Shown: positions 27,701 through 37,186 of the stretch, in pieces | Position numbering within the stretch: position 1 is the first letter of the stretch | Layout of the letters: each line of letters opens with the position of its first letter | Assembly (NCBI GenBank): GCA_938015435.1 | Contig: CALLPN010000035.1 | Location: 1 to 64,000 of the forward strand | From: an uncultured Saprospiraceae bacterium | Lineage (GTDB): Bacteria > Bacteroidota > Bacteroidia > Chitinophagales > Saprospiraceae | DNA length: 64,000 nucleotides | Reading direction: 5' to 3' | Made by a program: the position numbers and the translations under genes | The notes under the pieces: generated by a model | The model's database searches: none | Told to the model about the DNA's origin: nothing | Seen by the model: only the letters and a program-made list of their open reading frames with translations

Positions 27701-29436
27701 GCCAATACAAAAAGACTATTCGGTGCATGCGGTGTCACTGCTATTTCAACTCTTTTATTTTCTTCTCCTTGAGAAAAATCTGTTTCGATACAAACCATTT
27801 CGTTATCTACAGCCCAATTAATGTTACCATTTATAGCACCATGATTAGATCCTTTACTATCAGCTATAATGCTTCCACTATTATTATCCATTTTCCAATA
27901 ATGAATCAGATCGCCGTAAAAAGGATGTGTGTTATCTACCGCATTACAATTCAAATCAAAAATGGTAGCCGCGGATAATGTATCCGACCATATTCTTACT
28001 TCAGCAATAGAGCCTGGAAAATCCAAACCATAATTTTCAGTTCCATCTTGAGCCATTGCCAGATTTAATCCCGACATCGTAGCATTAGAAATATTAGCCG
28101 CAGTCGAAGTCAACAAAGTACCATCTTGATATACTTTAGTGTCTCCAGTTGCACTATAAGTCACTGCAATATGATGCCATTCATTATCATTGATAGAACC
28201 ACCATTGAGATCGATTCGGCTGGATCCATCACCTATATTAAATTTCCATCCGCTTCCATTCGCCGCTATTATAAATCCCTTATTTCCCCCAGAATTCCAA
28301 TTTTTATTAGAGATAATAGAGGGATCTCCAGACCAACCAGAAGACTTTATTCGCATGTCGATCGTAAACTCAGGAATACTAGCACTACCTAAATCTACAT
28401 TACCAAAACTTGCATAACTAGGTGAGTCAAAATCTACAGAAGAAAATAATCCCGAAGCAGTAGAGGTGCTTATTCCTGGCCATCCCTCTGATTTCAATGT
28501 AAACGTAATTCCGAGATCATCAGATTTATACAGTTCCGTTCTATTGGAAATATGCTTAACAACATATACGATATCACCATTTGTCGGATGAAACTCAATC
28601 TCTTGAAAATGCCCTCCTTGGATCAGTGTCCAATTTGAACCCGCATCACTTGTTCTATATAATCCTTCGGTAGTCGCAGCCAATAATATCTGACTGTTAG
28701 TAGGATGCATAATGATATCCCTTGTCCATGAGAAATATTGCTCATTTCCTGTCTTACTCCATGTAGCACCTCCGTCAATTGATTTCCATATAAATCCATC
28801 TCCATGCGCATAGACAATATCCGGATTACTATGATCTATCTCTAAAGAATAGACTCCTCGTATAGGATAATCCCCAGTTACTAGATCCCAGCTTACGCCT
28901 TTATCTATAGATTTCCAAACACCAGCATTAGCTGTCCCTGCATAAGCTATATCTTGATTAGACGAAGCCTGTTCGACTGCATATACATGAGACGCCCCTG
29001 GCGATTGTACCGAAAGAGCCATAGTAGCCTCATGATCATACTCCCATGGACCGAGTTCTTCCCATTGAGAGGTCAATGACTTTTGAGCTATGTTATGTCT
29101 CTCGTTTCTACTGAGGTATTTACCAAGAGAGTTTTGTCTCTCTTTTAGAGTAGGAATTGTTAGGTTACCTTCATTATCTGCCCACTCCCACTTGTCTCTG
29201 ATCCACCTTTTATAGTATTGGGTGTAGGTATTCTTTTCGAAAGGCTGTTTACTATAATATTCGTTATAAGCCTTCTCTATAATTTTGAGATTTGGAGAAT
29301 CACTGTACATAAGCTTGACCCAATGCGGCAGATTTGGATCATTGACATTGTACTTCATTTCATTAAACTCGGACTGTCCCTCAGCAAATGAAAAGCAAAC
29401 TATAACCAGGAATAACACTATAAAAAATCTAGTCAT
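24715..29436 (-). CDS. large exported protein with BNR/sortilin-type repeats, two LamG domains and a PKD domain
   Basis: The 1573-residue protein has a signal peptide (MTRFFIVLFLVIVCFSFAEG). Beta-propeller BNR-type repeats ('GVWKSIDKGVSWDLVTGD', 'YRTSDAGSNWTLIQGG') span about 140-310 and again 570-1020, split by a LamG/concanavalin-like domain at about 325-540. A PKD domain (about 1065-1145, 'FEGGTPATSSEENP', 'GSHDVTLTVTNDYG') and a second LamG (about 1155-1310) follow. The C-terminus ends in 'IETGKLFEVKN' without the usual T9SS sorting domain, which is odd for such a protein. It stands alone. A role in adhesion or polysaccharide binding is the usual guess. Confidence 0.85.
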   Translation of the reverse strand: MTRFFIVLFLVIVCFSFAEGQSEFNEMKYNVNDPNLPHWVKLMYSDSPNLKIIEKAYNEYYSKQPFEKNTYTQYYKRWIRDKWEWADNEGNLTIPTLKERQNSLGKYLSRNERHNIAQKSLTSQWEELGPWEYDHEATMALSVQSPGASHVYAVEQASSNQDIAYAGTANAGVWKSIDKGVSWDLVTGDYPIRGVYSLEIDHSNPDIVYAHGDGFIWKSIDGGATWSKTGNEQYFSWTRDIIMHPTNSQILLAATTEGLYRTSDAGSNWTLIQGGHFQEIEFHPTNGDIVYVVKHISNRTELYKSDDLGITFTLKSEGWPGISTSTASGLFSSVDFDSPSYASFGNVDLGSASIPEFTIDMRIKSSGWSGDPSIISNKNWNSGGNKGFIIAANGSGWKFNIGDGSSRIDLNGGSINDNEWHHIAVTYSATGDTKVYQDGTLLTSTAANISNATMSGLNLAMAQDGTENYGLDFPGSIAEVRIWSDTLSAATIFDLNCNAVDNTHPFYGDLIHYWKMDNNSGSIIADSKGSNHGAINGNINWAVDNEMVCIETDFSQGEENKRVEIAVTPHAPNSLFVLATGSADGESGLYGFYKSTDQGESFDFVCCGTGPGGLASVSNPNIVGYSNELTSNGGQYYYDLSLAVSPTDSNKIFAAGISVVRSEDGGQNWETNGHWVTWVGANTKERYTHADVHDVKFFQHGNDVSLWTASDGGLFYSANEGDNFEPRMHGIHGTEFWGFGGSYKEDAMIGGTYHNGTLVHYKDTYPKGKYGKGGWFAGAAADLAKGYVHEADGKRMFNESGLFEIINRDVYWKYLNFDNSKNANQIRPGQYGNYAWHPYYYEEFYTPRDSVLYKTENNGKSWQLIQDFGDGDIYEIKIPVTDPNIIYVVQNHISGVVKLWKTIDGGNAWTEITPPDAVVNSNNWRDKLFDIDLDDPDNIWMLLKGNADGYKVFESTDGGLNWVNISGSNLDGESMLDIVHHQGTDGGLYVGSTNSIYYKNNSLPDWELYNEGLPLLTRANYLYPYYTGGKIRMGTYRGAFERDFYEDSPPMVRASVDKKSSNCARDTFYFKDLSYVQHDGISWEWIFEGGTPATSSEENPKVVFGEGSHDVTLTVTNDYGSQTRVIQDMVTVSNDCIIDEIPGNAMDFTASSQSYAYSDHENKHNFVESDFSLSLWVKSRTTSGDAVLIAKKDWDSGINPGWVLATQSGKLWFNMADGTSRIDIVPNIQINDGEWHFVTVTVDRDDSAIVYLDGKAIGVQSSATIGDISNDLELVVGADSEYDYKITALVDEVCIYDKRLSLAELRDTRHLTKLSSEANLITYYQANESQGMVLDKIGVSHLVLGEDANRVISHCPIGGGESQTIAITAGGVIDYNDVNVEIVFPSAGIYPDGDVVVSRIDLFPDTNPSNQSQSDSYWVINNYGDNSVINSLSSIQFSGVSISSPSVVANDFKLYKRSDNAEGQIWIDIDNADIFDYSSGEITFSSGLALTEFGQFTITNERAKGWIGVVSEDWDNPLNWGMGMVPGITDDVIIPPNTPYQPKVNVNAIIGSLILLEDASIMIETGKLFEVKN

Positions 29437-29556
29437 GACGAAAGTTTAGATACTCCAAAAATAAGAAAATTGAGACTATCCTATTTTTAGCTTGTTCTGA
29501 GGCCTACTTTCATCCATTTATCAGGTATCTGAATTGACAACAATTACAATTATGGT

Positions 29557-31857
29557 CTACGGCTCACAAATATCATTAGGCATTTTCACTGTACCCAATA
29601 GATCCCACACTTCATGATCGAATGGCTGCTTACTAAATCGAAATAAGACGATCGTTCTATTAATTTGATCACAATAATATTGCTCCGCTTTGACATTAAA
29701 TGTCAACGGTACCTTCTCAAAAAATCCGTCGAATGTATGGACTACTCCAGTAAATCTCAGCTTACCTTGTGATGACTTTTCTTCTTCAATAGAAGCTGTT
29801 GTCATATCCACATCGAACTCCTTTGATCTTTTCTCCATATTCATCAAACCATCAAAATAAAGCATCAAATTAGATTCTAATTCTGCTGCAACTAATAGCC
29901 TTGTATGATCTACATTCCATGCAAAAGCATAGGACCAAAAAGCAGTACTATCCTTGTCAGACCAACCGGTTGGAAATCTTGCGTCTTCAACTCCTCGTAA
30001 AGGAATGTCAGGTGCAAAACGAATAGGTATCTGAAATAATTCTCTATCCCACTTCGGATTAGCTTCTAAGAAAAAAGAAGAGTGATAACCAGAAGAAGGT
30101 TTCCATTTCATCTCTTTACAAATTAGATCTAACGCAAATGCCTTCTGGGCATCTCTACCCTCTTTATATTCATCTATGGATTGTGTCACATAGTGATCTG
30201 GCAAGATCCCCACTTCATCTGGCAGCGATGTGGCCGTAGATACATGTGTATTATTAGCCACGTCGTATATCATCTTCGTATTTGACAATCTACATCGCTT
30301 TCTACCGGCAGAACAAAATTGATTTGACCCTAATTCTTCACCAATGATCACACCCAATTTTCTTTCTTTGACGAGAGACATAAAGTGTCCTGTTGTGGAA
30401 TTTCCTTTTCCATCTATCAAAAAATACAATTTTCCTTTGTAGCCATCCGTGACTGGAGTTATGATATCCTCACCTTCCGCTTTTTCTGTCTTCCCATCGG
30501 ACTCCACTCGAGAATAATATACGAAAGGTTCATCGATCAAATATTTAAGTAGGTGTATGCTAGATTCTGGTGATCCACCGCCATTGTCTCTTACATCTAT
30601 GATTAGTTGTTCTGTTTTATTTACAGAAAATTCAGCCATACTTACATCTACAAATTTCTGAAACTCTGTAAAATTATTCCACCTATAATAGTTAAATGAA
30701 GAAATGGTCATTCTAGCAATTTTCTTATCTTCATCTATATATTCTACGCATAGATCGCCACCACAATGAATCTTCGATTCATCTCTTTTGGGATCGCTAT
30801 TGTATTCTGAAGGCTTCAAAATAATAGCCTCATCTTTTCCACTGATCTCAACTACATACTCCTTAGGAAAACCCAATCCATATGCAATCATGCTTGTAGA
30901 CCACTTATTGAATTCATGAGTTTTAGAAGATTCTATATAGCCTTGAGATGGTATGTGTTTATATATATTATCGACCAGTTCTTTTATAGCGACTCCATTA
31001 ATACTTATGATTTGATCCTTATCCGATATTTGATCGACGTTATTCAATGGATCTATGACGAAAAGACGACCATCTATAAATCTCGTTTGTAACGGAAAAC
31101 GAAGTTCCTGCGGTAACATCTTGTTCTCTTGATAAAATCCCGCCGTGCTAGTATGTGAACAGTTCATGTTGGCTACTACTTCGTTACAATGCCAAGCAAA
31201 TTCTGCATAAGTAGTTTGCTCTGTGATCAATGCTTTCTTATACGCAATGAGCTGATCGAATTTATTTTGAGTGATAAACTTTAACGCATTGGGATGTACT
31301 TTTAGCAAGGTAGCACTCAACTGATCTAGATCATCTCGATACTCTTGTACAGTATATATTTTATGAAATTTTTCTTCAGGGGACAATTCCTTTTGATTAG
31401 GATTATTGATTTTGTCTATCTGATCTTGAGCGTTGAAGTTATCTGGATCCATAGCCAATGTGATCTCATAATTAGCTAATGCACGCTTCTTGTCGCCGAT
31501 CTCCAGATAGACCTCCGCGAGGCTATCGTAGGTATTCGCTGACTCTGGAAAATCAGTTACCAATACTTTAAAAATCTCGAGAGCCTCGGTAGGCTTACCA
31601 TCCCACAACATGGTGTACCCATAGAGATTCATATTCTCTTCTAGCTGTTGCTTATTATCGTAGGTAGATTTTAGCTTCTGGTATATCGCTATCCGATCCG
31701 CAACTGGCAAGTGATTATTCTCGATTAATATTTCATTGATGAACTGGAGAGGTTTCATCTCTTCCGCTAAGATTTGCCCTTGAGCCTCAAAGCTAGGTAA
31801 TATGGCAATGACTAATAATGAAGCCCAAATATTAAGTAATAGAATTCCTTTTTTCAT
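29557..31857 (-). CDS. S41 family peptidase with TPR repeats, exported
   Basis: The 766-residue protein has a signal peptide (first 27 residues). One or two TPR repeats follow (about 75-150, 'ANTYDSLAEVYLEIGDKKRA', 'NYEITLAMDPDN'), then an S41/C-terminal-processing-peptidase domain (about 180-570). The S41 core shows 'LIIDVRDNGGGSPES' and 'LIDGKGNSTTGHFMSL', with the serine of GNS at the usual nucleophile position. The last 150 residues look like a carbohydrate-binding or DOMON-like beta domain ('FWSYAFAWNVDHTRL'). The likely location is periplasm or surface. It lies 120 bases upstream of the giant BNR protein, in the same direction. Confidence 0.84.
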   Translation of the reverse strand: MKKGILLLNIWASLLVIAILPSFEAQGQILAEEMKPLQFINEILIENNHLPVADRIAIYQKLKSTYDNKQQLEENMNLYGYTMLWDGKPTEALEIFKVLVTDFPESANTYDSLAEVYLEIGDKKRALANYEITLAMDPDNFNAQDQIDKINNPNQKELSPEEKFHKIYTVQEYRDDLDQLSATLLKVHPNALKFITQNKFDQLIAYKKALITEQTTYAEFAWHCNEVVANMNCSHTSTAGFYQENKMLPQELRFPLQTRFIDGRLFVIDPLNNVDQISDKDQIISINGVAIKELVDNIYKHIPSQGYIESSKTHEFNKWSTSMIAYGLGFPKEYVVEISGKDEAIILKPSEYNSDPKRDESKIHCGGDLCVEYIDEDKKIARMTISSFNYYRWNNFTEFQKFVDVSMAEFSVNKTEQLIIDVRDNGGGSPESSIHLLKYLIDEPFVYYSRVESDGKTEKAEGEDIITPVTDGYKGKLYFLIDGKGNSTTGHFMSLVKERKLGVIIGEELGSNQFCSAGRKRCRLSNTKMIYDVANNTHVSTATSLPDEVGILPDHYVTQSIDEYKEGRDAQKAFALDLICKEMKWKPSSGYHSSFFLEANPKWDRELFQIPIRFAPDIPLRGVEDARFPTGWSDKDSTAFWSYAFAWNVDHTRLLVAAELESNLMLYFDGLMNMEKRSKEFDVDMTTASIEEEKSSQGKLRFTGVVHTFDGFFEKVPLTFNVKAEQYYCDQINRTIVLFRFSKQPFDHEVWDLLGTVKMPNDICEP

Positions 31858-32263
31858 ATCTCTATTTGTTTGGATGAAAGATAGAATGGATCATTCTACT
31901 AAGAAGAACATCGCATGTAAAAGAGTGTAAAGGGAGTGTAAATGATAGATAATATGCGGATTGCATTAATTGCATAGCTTAGGGCGATGCCTTATGCTAA
32001 CTAGTCTTTGCACTACAGGCAAGTATATCAACTAGTCTGAAAGACTATGACCGCATAAATTTGGATAATTTTTAAACTGTAGCGAATGCTGTCGAATTAT
32101 TGGCAGCACGATGAAATTGGGTCTGTGGTAGCCCTTTAGGCTACACGTTCAAATCTGAATGTCTTAAAGCGATGTCGTAAACCTATTTATAATTACCCTA
32201 TAAGCAAGTATTTCAAATATCCTTAAAGGCTGTCACTACGCAACTTGGGAGACGTCCTATGAA
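31858..32263. other. 406-base gap rich in small palindromes
   Basis: No gene is supported. The stretch contains an imperfect hairpin at about 31973-32000, the hairpins TAGTCT-GAA-AGACTA (32033-32047) and GTAGCC-CTTTA-GGCTAC (32128-32144), and a repeated GCAAGTAT. The two clear hairpins belong to the small-hairpin family seen again at 55241 and 60045. Confidence 0.5.
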
Positions 32264-32422
32264 TTAAAAAGTATCAGTCATGAAATCTTCGATGACATAG
32301 GACTCATTAGATAGATGATGAGACAACTGTCCTCTCGTAAAGCGTCTTACTACTCCTGTAGCCACCACTTGAACATAAATATGTCTTCTTGCTTTTCCTA
32401 ATACGCTAATCTTCTCTTTCAT
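32264..32422 (-). CDS. possible small protein (52 residues)
   Basis: A frame from the ATG at 32422 encodes MKEKISVLGKARRHIYVQVV..., a basic 52-residue product ending DFMTDTF. A longer frame starts at 32512, but its first 30 residues look non-coding. It lies downstream of the thioredoxin gene on the same strand. No family is recognised and it may be a chance frame. Confidence 0.28.
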   Translation of the reverse strand: MKEKISVLGKARRHIYVQVVATGVVRRFTRGQLSHHLSNESYVIEDFMTDTF

Positions 32423-32555
32423 AGTAAAATTCACTTCGATAATTATAAAATTGATAGAGGGCCAAACAAAACCATCTATCATATGATGAATAATCATCAT
32501 ATATCGAGCCAACTTTAAAACCTTTCGCTTTGGACTAGCAAAAACAGAGTGTCCC

Positions 32556-32930
32556 CTACTCTTCTTCGTCTTGGGCTGGAAATTCGTAAGCGATCAGATC
32601 TTCTATCATCTCTTGGAGATTTGGCTTAGGTATCATACCTCCACGCATCTCTATGACCTTCTTATCTTTTAGAAAAGCGATAGTCGGTATACTCTTTATT
32701 TTAAAGAAGTTAGACAATTTTGGATTAGCTTCAGTATCTACTTTCACTATGTGTAACCTTCCTTCATTCTCTTGAGCTAACTCATCTATAATCGGACCTA
32801 GGATTTTACAAGGTCCGCACCAGCTCGCATAGAAATCTATCAAGATTCCTTTATCCGTATTGATGAATTCATTGAACGTATCATCAGTAATTTGAGGAGC
32901 GTGGTACTTTGGTTTCTTTTTGAAAAACAT
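32556..32930 (-). CDS. thioredoxin family protein
   Basis: The 124-residue protein is a thioredoxin with the redox motif WCGPC (Cys38, Cys41), the cis-proline region 'SIPTIAFLKD' and 'VDTEANPKLSNFF'. An N-terminal extension of about 15 residues (MFFKKKPKYHAPQ) precedes the usual start but contains no export signal, so it should be cytoplasmic. The C-terminus ends in an acidic run (AQDEEE). It stands alone, more than 290 bases from the PlsC gene upstream. Confidence 0.94.
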   Translation of the reverse strand: MFFKKKPKYHAPQITDDTFNEFINTDKGILIDFYASWCGPCKILGPIIDELAQENEGRLHIVKVDTEANPKLSNFFKIKSIPTIAFLKDKKVIEMRGGMIPKPNLQEMIEDLIAYEFPAQDEEE

Positions 32931-33058
32931 GATGCTGCTATTTGAAAAGCAAATATAAGAGCCTAAGAGTTCTTTATATAAGTATCTACTATTTCTTTCG
33001 TTTTATCATCACCAACTGTCTGTGATATGTTAGTTGATAGTAAATCCTTGACTTAATA

Positions 33059-33124
33059 GATTGATGAACAGAAATATAAACAAGCGACTCCATTTATTTC
33101 TGCCAGTTTTTCTGCTCATCAATC
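33059..33124. repeat. inverted pair of the GATTGATGARCAGAAA element
   Basis: GATTGATGAACAGAAA (33059-33074) is followed 34 bases later by TTTCTGCTCATCAATC (33109-33124), its reverse complement with one mismatch. The same element occurs singly at 3534-3550. The arrangement resembles the paired ends of a small palindromic intergenic repeat, but it contains no gene. Confidence 0.55.
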
Positions 33125-33223
33125 ACTCCTTCCAGTCGTGCTTACCGATCAGAAAATCGAGATTCATTTAAAACTATCGAAAGGGTAAAATATTTTCCGA
33201 TGCTTAATGAAAACAAACATACT

Positions 33224-33883
33224 TTAGGCTTGTACCATCTCTTTTTTTCCAATCGACAACTCCAATTTTAATTGATCAAAATTGTACTGTATTTGATCTA
33301 GTATCTCCTGGATATCTCCAGAATTTACTTTCTGAGGAAGACCATATATTAATCTAGAAGTATGAGGTAGGATCAGTCCATCTCCTTTGGGCATAGCCAT
33401 TCCCATTCCTTGCATATAAGCTGGTACAAATGAGATATTCGGCCTTTCTTTTAGTATCAATGCGATTCCAGCTTTTAACGATTCTTCTACTTCTGGTTGT
33501 CCTCTTGTACCTTCTGGAAAAATGATTAATGATTTTCCTTTGTCTAGTTCTGCAATCATCTGACAGATAGGATCATTGTCAGGATTATTCTTATCTCTCT
33601 TACGTTCAATCAATAAACTATTTACGAATTTTTCGCTAAGAAAAGTACTCAATTTACTTTTTCCAAAATGATCTCTCGCCGCCACAGGTTTTACATTATG
33701 TAAGATCTCACTTGGCAATGAGGCCATGATTGACATCGTATCTAAGTGACTATTGTGATTGGCTACAATGATAAACTGTTTTTCATTTTTTAGATAATTT
33801 GGCTTATCCATTTTTACACCAACGATAAGCTTTAGAAAATTCCTAAGTACTACTGAATAGATAATTTTTAATAACGTTTTCAT
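33224..33883 (-). CDS. 1-acyl-sn-glycerol-3-phosphate acyltransferase family protein
   Basis: The 219-residue membrane-associated enzyme has the PlsC motifs: NHNSHLD (His43, Asp48; HX4D), the 'IIFPEGTRG' block, and the later 'FVPAYMQGM'. It should transfer an acyl chain to lysophosphatidate or a related lipid. It is the last of three genes with the CdsA-like (10 bases upstream) and CDP-alcohol phosphotransferase genes, the pattern of a specialised phospholipid set. It is shorter than many PlsC proteins but complete in its motifs. Confidence 0.9.
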   Translation of the reverse strand: MKTLLKIIYSVVLRNFLKLIVGVKMDKPNYLKNEKQFIIVANHNSHLDTMSIMASLPSEILHNVKPVAARDHFGKSKLSTFLSEKFVNSLLIERKRDKNNPDNDPICQMIAELDKGKSLIIFPEGTRGQPEVEESLKAGIALILKERPNISFVPAYMQGMGMAMPKGDGLILPHTSRLIYGLPQKVNSGDIQEILDQIQYNFDQLKLELSIGKKEMVQA

Positions 33884-33893
33884 AATATGATAT

Positions 33894-34862
33894 TTAATAT
33901 GCCATGAAATAAATAATGTGAAAAAATACTGGAGCAGAATAAGACAATGAGTCTATTCTATCTAAGATACCTCCATGGCCAGGAATAGCTGACCCTGTAT
34001 CTTTGACTCCTACATCGCGCTTGACTGCGGACATGACTACATCTCCCAAAAACCCAGACAATGCCACCATAAAACTGATTAATAATACCTGCGGCGTAGA
34101 TAAAGGTGTAAGGAATGCTAATCCATATCCGATTGCAGTAGTAGTAACTAGACCACCGATAAATCCCATCCACGTTTTATTAGGACTGACTTTCGGTATG
34201 ATCTTGCTATTACCAAACAGCTTACCCCAAGTGAACTGCAGTACATCATTGATTTCCGTCAAAAACACAAGAAACAACAACAGCCCACGTCCTCCAGATT
34301 GAAAACCATCGACCTCAGGAAGAGATATCAAATAAGCCATGTGACTCAATCCAAATACTGTGAGCATCAATGTCCATTGAAGATTAGACATAGATTTAAT
34401 GATACCATCAGTCTCTCCCTTCAGAACTAATCGAACTGGAAGTATCAAAAACATAACGACCGGAATAAATATTATAAATGCTCCGTACCATTGTATATAT
34501 GCTAAATAATATTGCACTGGTATAGCGACTATTGCCCAGAAAATTGCTCTTCTATCCGCGTTACGAAAATCTAGTAAAGAGTATAATTCTCTAAATGCCA
34601 AGAACGATAAGAACGCTAATGATATATATGATATCGTTGTGTTGATCAATGTAGCTGAGATAAATATCGTCGCCATCACCCACCATGATTTTGTCCTAGA
34701 TTTCAATTCACCGAAGTCTACATGAGGCTTAACTTTACCCATTACAAAAAACAAAGTGGAAGCGAATATTAATACTCCAAATATAATAGTGGTGACAAAA
34801 TGTAAGTCGTTGTTGTATATACTAAGGATTAGATCTTTCATAATATTAGATTGAAAACTCAT
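33894..34862 (-). CDS. phosphatidate cytidylyltransferase (CdsA/YnbB-like)
   Basis: The 322-residue protein has about eight hydrophobic segments and the CTP:phosphatidate cytidylyltransferase signature near its end, 'DVVMSAVKRDVGVKDTGSAI' followed by 'PGHGGILDRIDSL'. It should make CDP-diacylglycerol from phosphatidate and CTP. Two ATGs are possible (34862, or 34841 giving seven fewer residues). Its neighbours (PlsC, and a YnbA-like head-group transferase) match the enterobacterial ynbAB set, which is separate from the housekeeping cdsA. This suggests an extra phospholipid-making route. Confidence 0.88.
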   Translation of the reverse strand: MSFQSNIMKDLILSIYNNDLHFVTTIIFGVLIFASTLFFVMGKVKPHVDFGELKSRTKSWWVMATIFISATLINTTISYISLAFLSFLAFRELYSLLDFRNADRRAIFWAIVAIPVQYYLAYIQWYGAFIIFIPVVMFLILPVRLVLKGETDGIIKSMSNLQWTLMLTVFGLSHMAYLISLPEVDGFQSGGRGLLLFLVFLTEINDVLQFTWGKLFGNSKIIPKVSPNKTWMGFIGGLVTTTAIGYGLAFLTPLSTPQVLLISFMVALSGFLGDVVMSAVKRDVGVKDTGSAIPGHGGILDRIDSLSYSAPVFFHIIYFMAY

Positions 34863-34945
34863 GTAAAAAATGAGTTGATGATTGCTTAATTTTGAAATGA
34901 AAACTGTCTTGAAATATGACTGATGATGATGCGAAAATCAATGCG

Positions 34946-35542
34946 TTATGACAATGATTTTGTTAGTCTTGTATAAGTACTAAGAAGTAATAAGGGTATT
35001 GCGATATAGAATAAGTAGATAGAATAGGCTGAAAATCCTATCCATAAAAAACTGAGAATACCATAGATACTCAACAGAAATGCTCTGTCGCTTTTGCCCA
35101 TTGGACCATCATATCTTCGTTCGCTTTTGATGACCTTGGCCATTACTCCGGCAAATTCATTGAGTATAGAAAGGCAGATAAATAATGCAATCAGATAGAC
35201 GGCACCATTTTCAAATTTGAGTAATGGAAAGAAAATCGCTACATCAGATACGATATCACCGACTTCGTTAAGTAATTCTCCTTTTTGTGATTGCTGATGA
35301 TAAACTCTAGCCATCATGCCATCTAATGCATTGAGCGCCATTCTTACAAGAAGACCTATTGGTAATACTAAGAAGTATAGACTGTTTACATCGGCAAACC
35401 AGAAAAAGCCTCCAATCACGAATGATAAGGCAATAGAAGCCATTGTAATTTGATTAGCCGTAATGCTTGCTTTGTGCATTGCATCAAGGGCTGGCCTTAG
35501 AAGCTGTTGAAATTTTGGCTTTAGATTGTATATCGATATCAT
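34946..35542 (-). CDS. CDP-alcohol phosphatidyltransferase (YnbA-like)
   Basis: I place the start at 35542 because MISIYNLKPKFQQLLRP resembles the start of YnbA from enterobacteria; a start at 35569 would add nine unlikely residues. The 198-residue membrane enzyme carries the family motif as NALDGMMAR...KGELLNEVGD. Two of the four usual aspartates are Asn: the first (NxxDG) and the third (GxxxN). I recall the same substitutions in the YnbA subfamily. It should transfer a phosphatidyl group to an alcohol acceptor that is not known. It is 83 bases from the CdsA-like gene. Confidence 0.85.
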   Translation of the reverse strand: MISIYNLKPKFQQLLRPALDAMHKASITANQITMASIALSFVIGGFFWFADVNSLYFLVLPIGLLVRMALNALDGMMARVYHQQSQKGELLNEVGDIVSDVAIFFPLLKFENGAVYLIALFICLSILNEFAGVMAKVIKSERRYDGPMGKSDRAFLLSIYGILSFLWIGFSAYSIYLFYIAIPLLLLSTYTRLTKSLS

Positions 35543-35698
35543 AACTATTAATGTTTGATTACAATACAAATCTAGAGCGGATGCAATTCCAATTTAGGAA
35601 TAAGGTTTTTTATCAATTCCTATAGTAGGAATGTCTATATCTGGAAATACTGCCGATCTTAGCTAATACCCACTAATACTGGTTCGATCAATCTTTGA

Positions 35699-37186
35699 TT
35701 AATTAAAATTATTGCGATTTGGCAATGTGTGTTTATTGACTATTCTACGGCTTTCGTTCTTGACTGCGAGATCATCATTCATCGCCCATAGGATATCGCT
35801 GGCATACTTACGGGTCTTATCAAGATCGACTATCGGTGAAGGATAGTCATCACCTATCGTTATCCCGCAGAAACTCTGATCCATGATAGTCATCTTCCAT
35901 GGTTCATGGATAAATGCTACAGGAATCGCCTTTAACTCTGGGCACCATTTCTTAATGAATTCACCTTCAGGATCATGCTTCTCGCCATTGAGTGTTGGGT
36001 TATAGATCCGTAAAGTATTGATTCCTGTCTCTCCTGCCTGCATTTGTATCTGAGGGAAATGTATGCCTGGCTCAAAATCAAGAAATACGCCAGCTAAATG
36101 CTCCGCGGCTGCTTGCCATGGTTGCCAAAGATTATGTGTCAAAAAAGATAATGACATCGCCCTCATTCGAAAATTGAGATATCCAGTAGTTTGTAAGCAT
36201 CGCATACATGCATCTACCAATGGATACCCAGTCTTTCCTTTTTTCCAAGCTTCGATGTATACTTCGTTGCGTTGCTTGTTTAGTCGATGATATCCACGGT
36301 TGACACTTTCAAATTCCATTCTGGATTCCATTTCAAACTTCTGGATGAAATGTGCCTGCCAACGAAGTCGAGAATTGAAACCATCGATATTGCGTTTGCT
36401 TTTACCTTTCTGTCTCATCGCCATAGAATATTGCCATACTTGCCTAATCGATAAACATCCCCAAGCGATGTATGGTGATAATCTACTACAGCTTTTCCTA
36501 GCGAGTACAGGCTTGGATATATGACTTGAATAATTGAGAAAACGATCTTTAAAAAAAGACTGAAAATATCGAATCCCTACTAAAGTTCCGCCGAGCTGAA
36601 AATCTGGATGCCTCTCAACATTCACATTGACCAAATCAAAATGCGTCTTTAGATTTTTAATTTTTATGGAAGGAAAAAAAGAATCTTTTGGCGGTTCAAA
36701 TAAATGAATCGGTTGGTTCATATATTCTTCCCAAGTACGACGCCACATCTTACGATTACGAATACCACGGAACACACCATTATTTACATTCTCTTTCCAA
36801 ACAATATTATGCTGCACACAATATTTTGCGACTGCTTTATCTCTTCTGTAGGTGAGGTCTATTCCTGTCTCTTGATGTGAGAAAATAGATTTGATATTAT
36901 ATTGAGATCTGAGAGTATCGAGGTTCCCTATTACTTCACCGTGAATGACAAGGATCTCAGTATTGTGCTCAGCTAATAGTCCATTCATCTCAGCCAATGA
37001 TTGCTTGATAAATCTGAAATGTCTCTCAGAGTAATGCATATCATGCTCCAATGAAGGCTCTAGAAAGTAAACTAATAGTACTGGCAAACCAACTGCCCAT
37101 GCCGATGCGATAGCTTCATTGTCTAAGACCCGGAGATCACGCTTAAGCCAAACTATATTTAAAGTATCTAATGAATTAGTAGGCAT
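35699..37186 (-). CDS. cryptochrome/deoxyribodipyrimidine photolyase family protein
   Basis: The 495-residue flavoprotein has the N-terminal alpha/beta antenna domain (about 8-140) and the C-terminal FAD-binding domain (about 210-480). The latter shows '[19 protein letters not shown]', '[19 protein letters not shown]' and '[12 protein letters not shown]'. It should split UV-induced pyrimidine dimers using blue light; a signalling role cannot be excluded. Its start overlaps the end of the Fe-S cryptochrome/photolyase gene by 11 bases, so the two are translated as a pair. Confidence 0.92.
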   Translation of the reverse strand: MPTNSLDTLNIVWLKRDLRVLDNEAIASAWAVGLPVLLVYFLEPSLEHDMHYSERHFRFIKQSLAEMNGLLAEHNTEILVIHGEVIGNLDTLRSQYNIKSIFSHQETGIDLTYRRDKAVAKYCVQHNIVWKENVNNGVFRGIRNRKMWRRTWEEYMNQPIHLFEPPKDSFFPSIKIKNLKTHFDLVNVNVERHPDFQLGGTLVGIRYFQSFFKDRFLNYSSHISKPVLARKSCSRLSPYIAWGCLSIRQVWQYSMAMRQKGKSKRNIDGFNSRLRWQAHFIQKFEMESRMEFESVNRGYHRLNKQRNEVYIEAWKKGKTGYPLVDACMRCLQTTGYLNFRMRAMSLSFLTHNLWQPWQAAAEHLAGVFLDFEPGIHFPQIQMQAGETGINTLRIYNPTLNGEKHDPEGEFIKKWCPELKAIPVAFIHEPWKMTIMDQSFCGITIGDDYPSPIVDLDKTRKYASDILWAMNDDLAVKNESRRIVNKHTLPNRNNFN

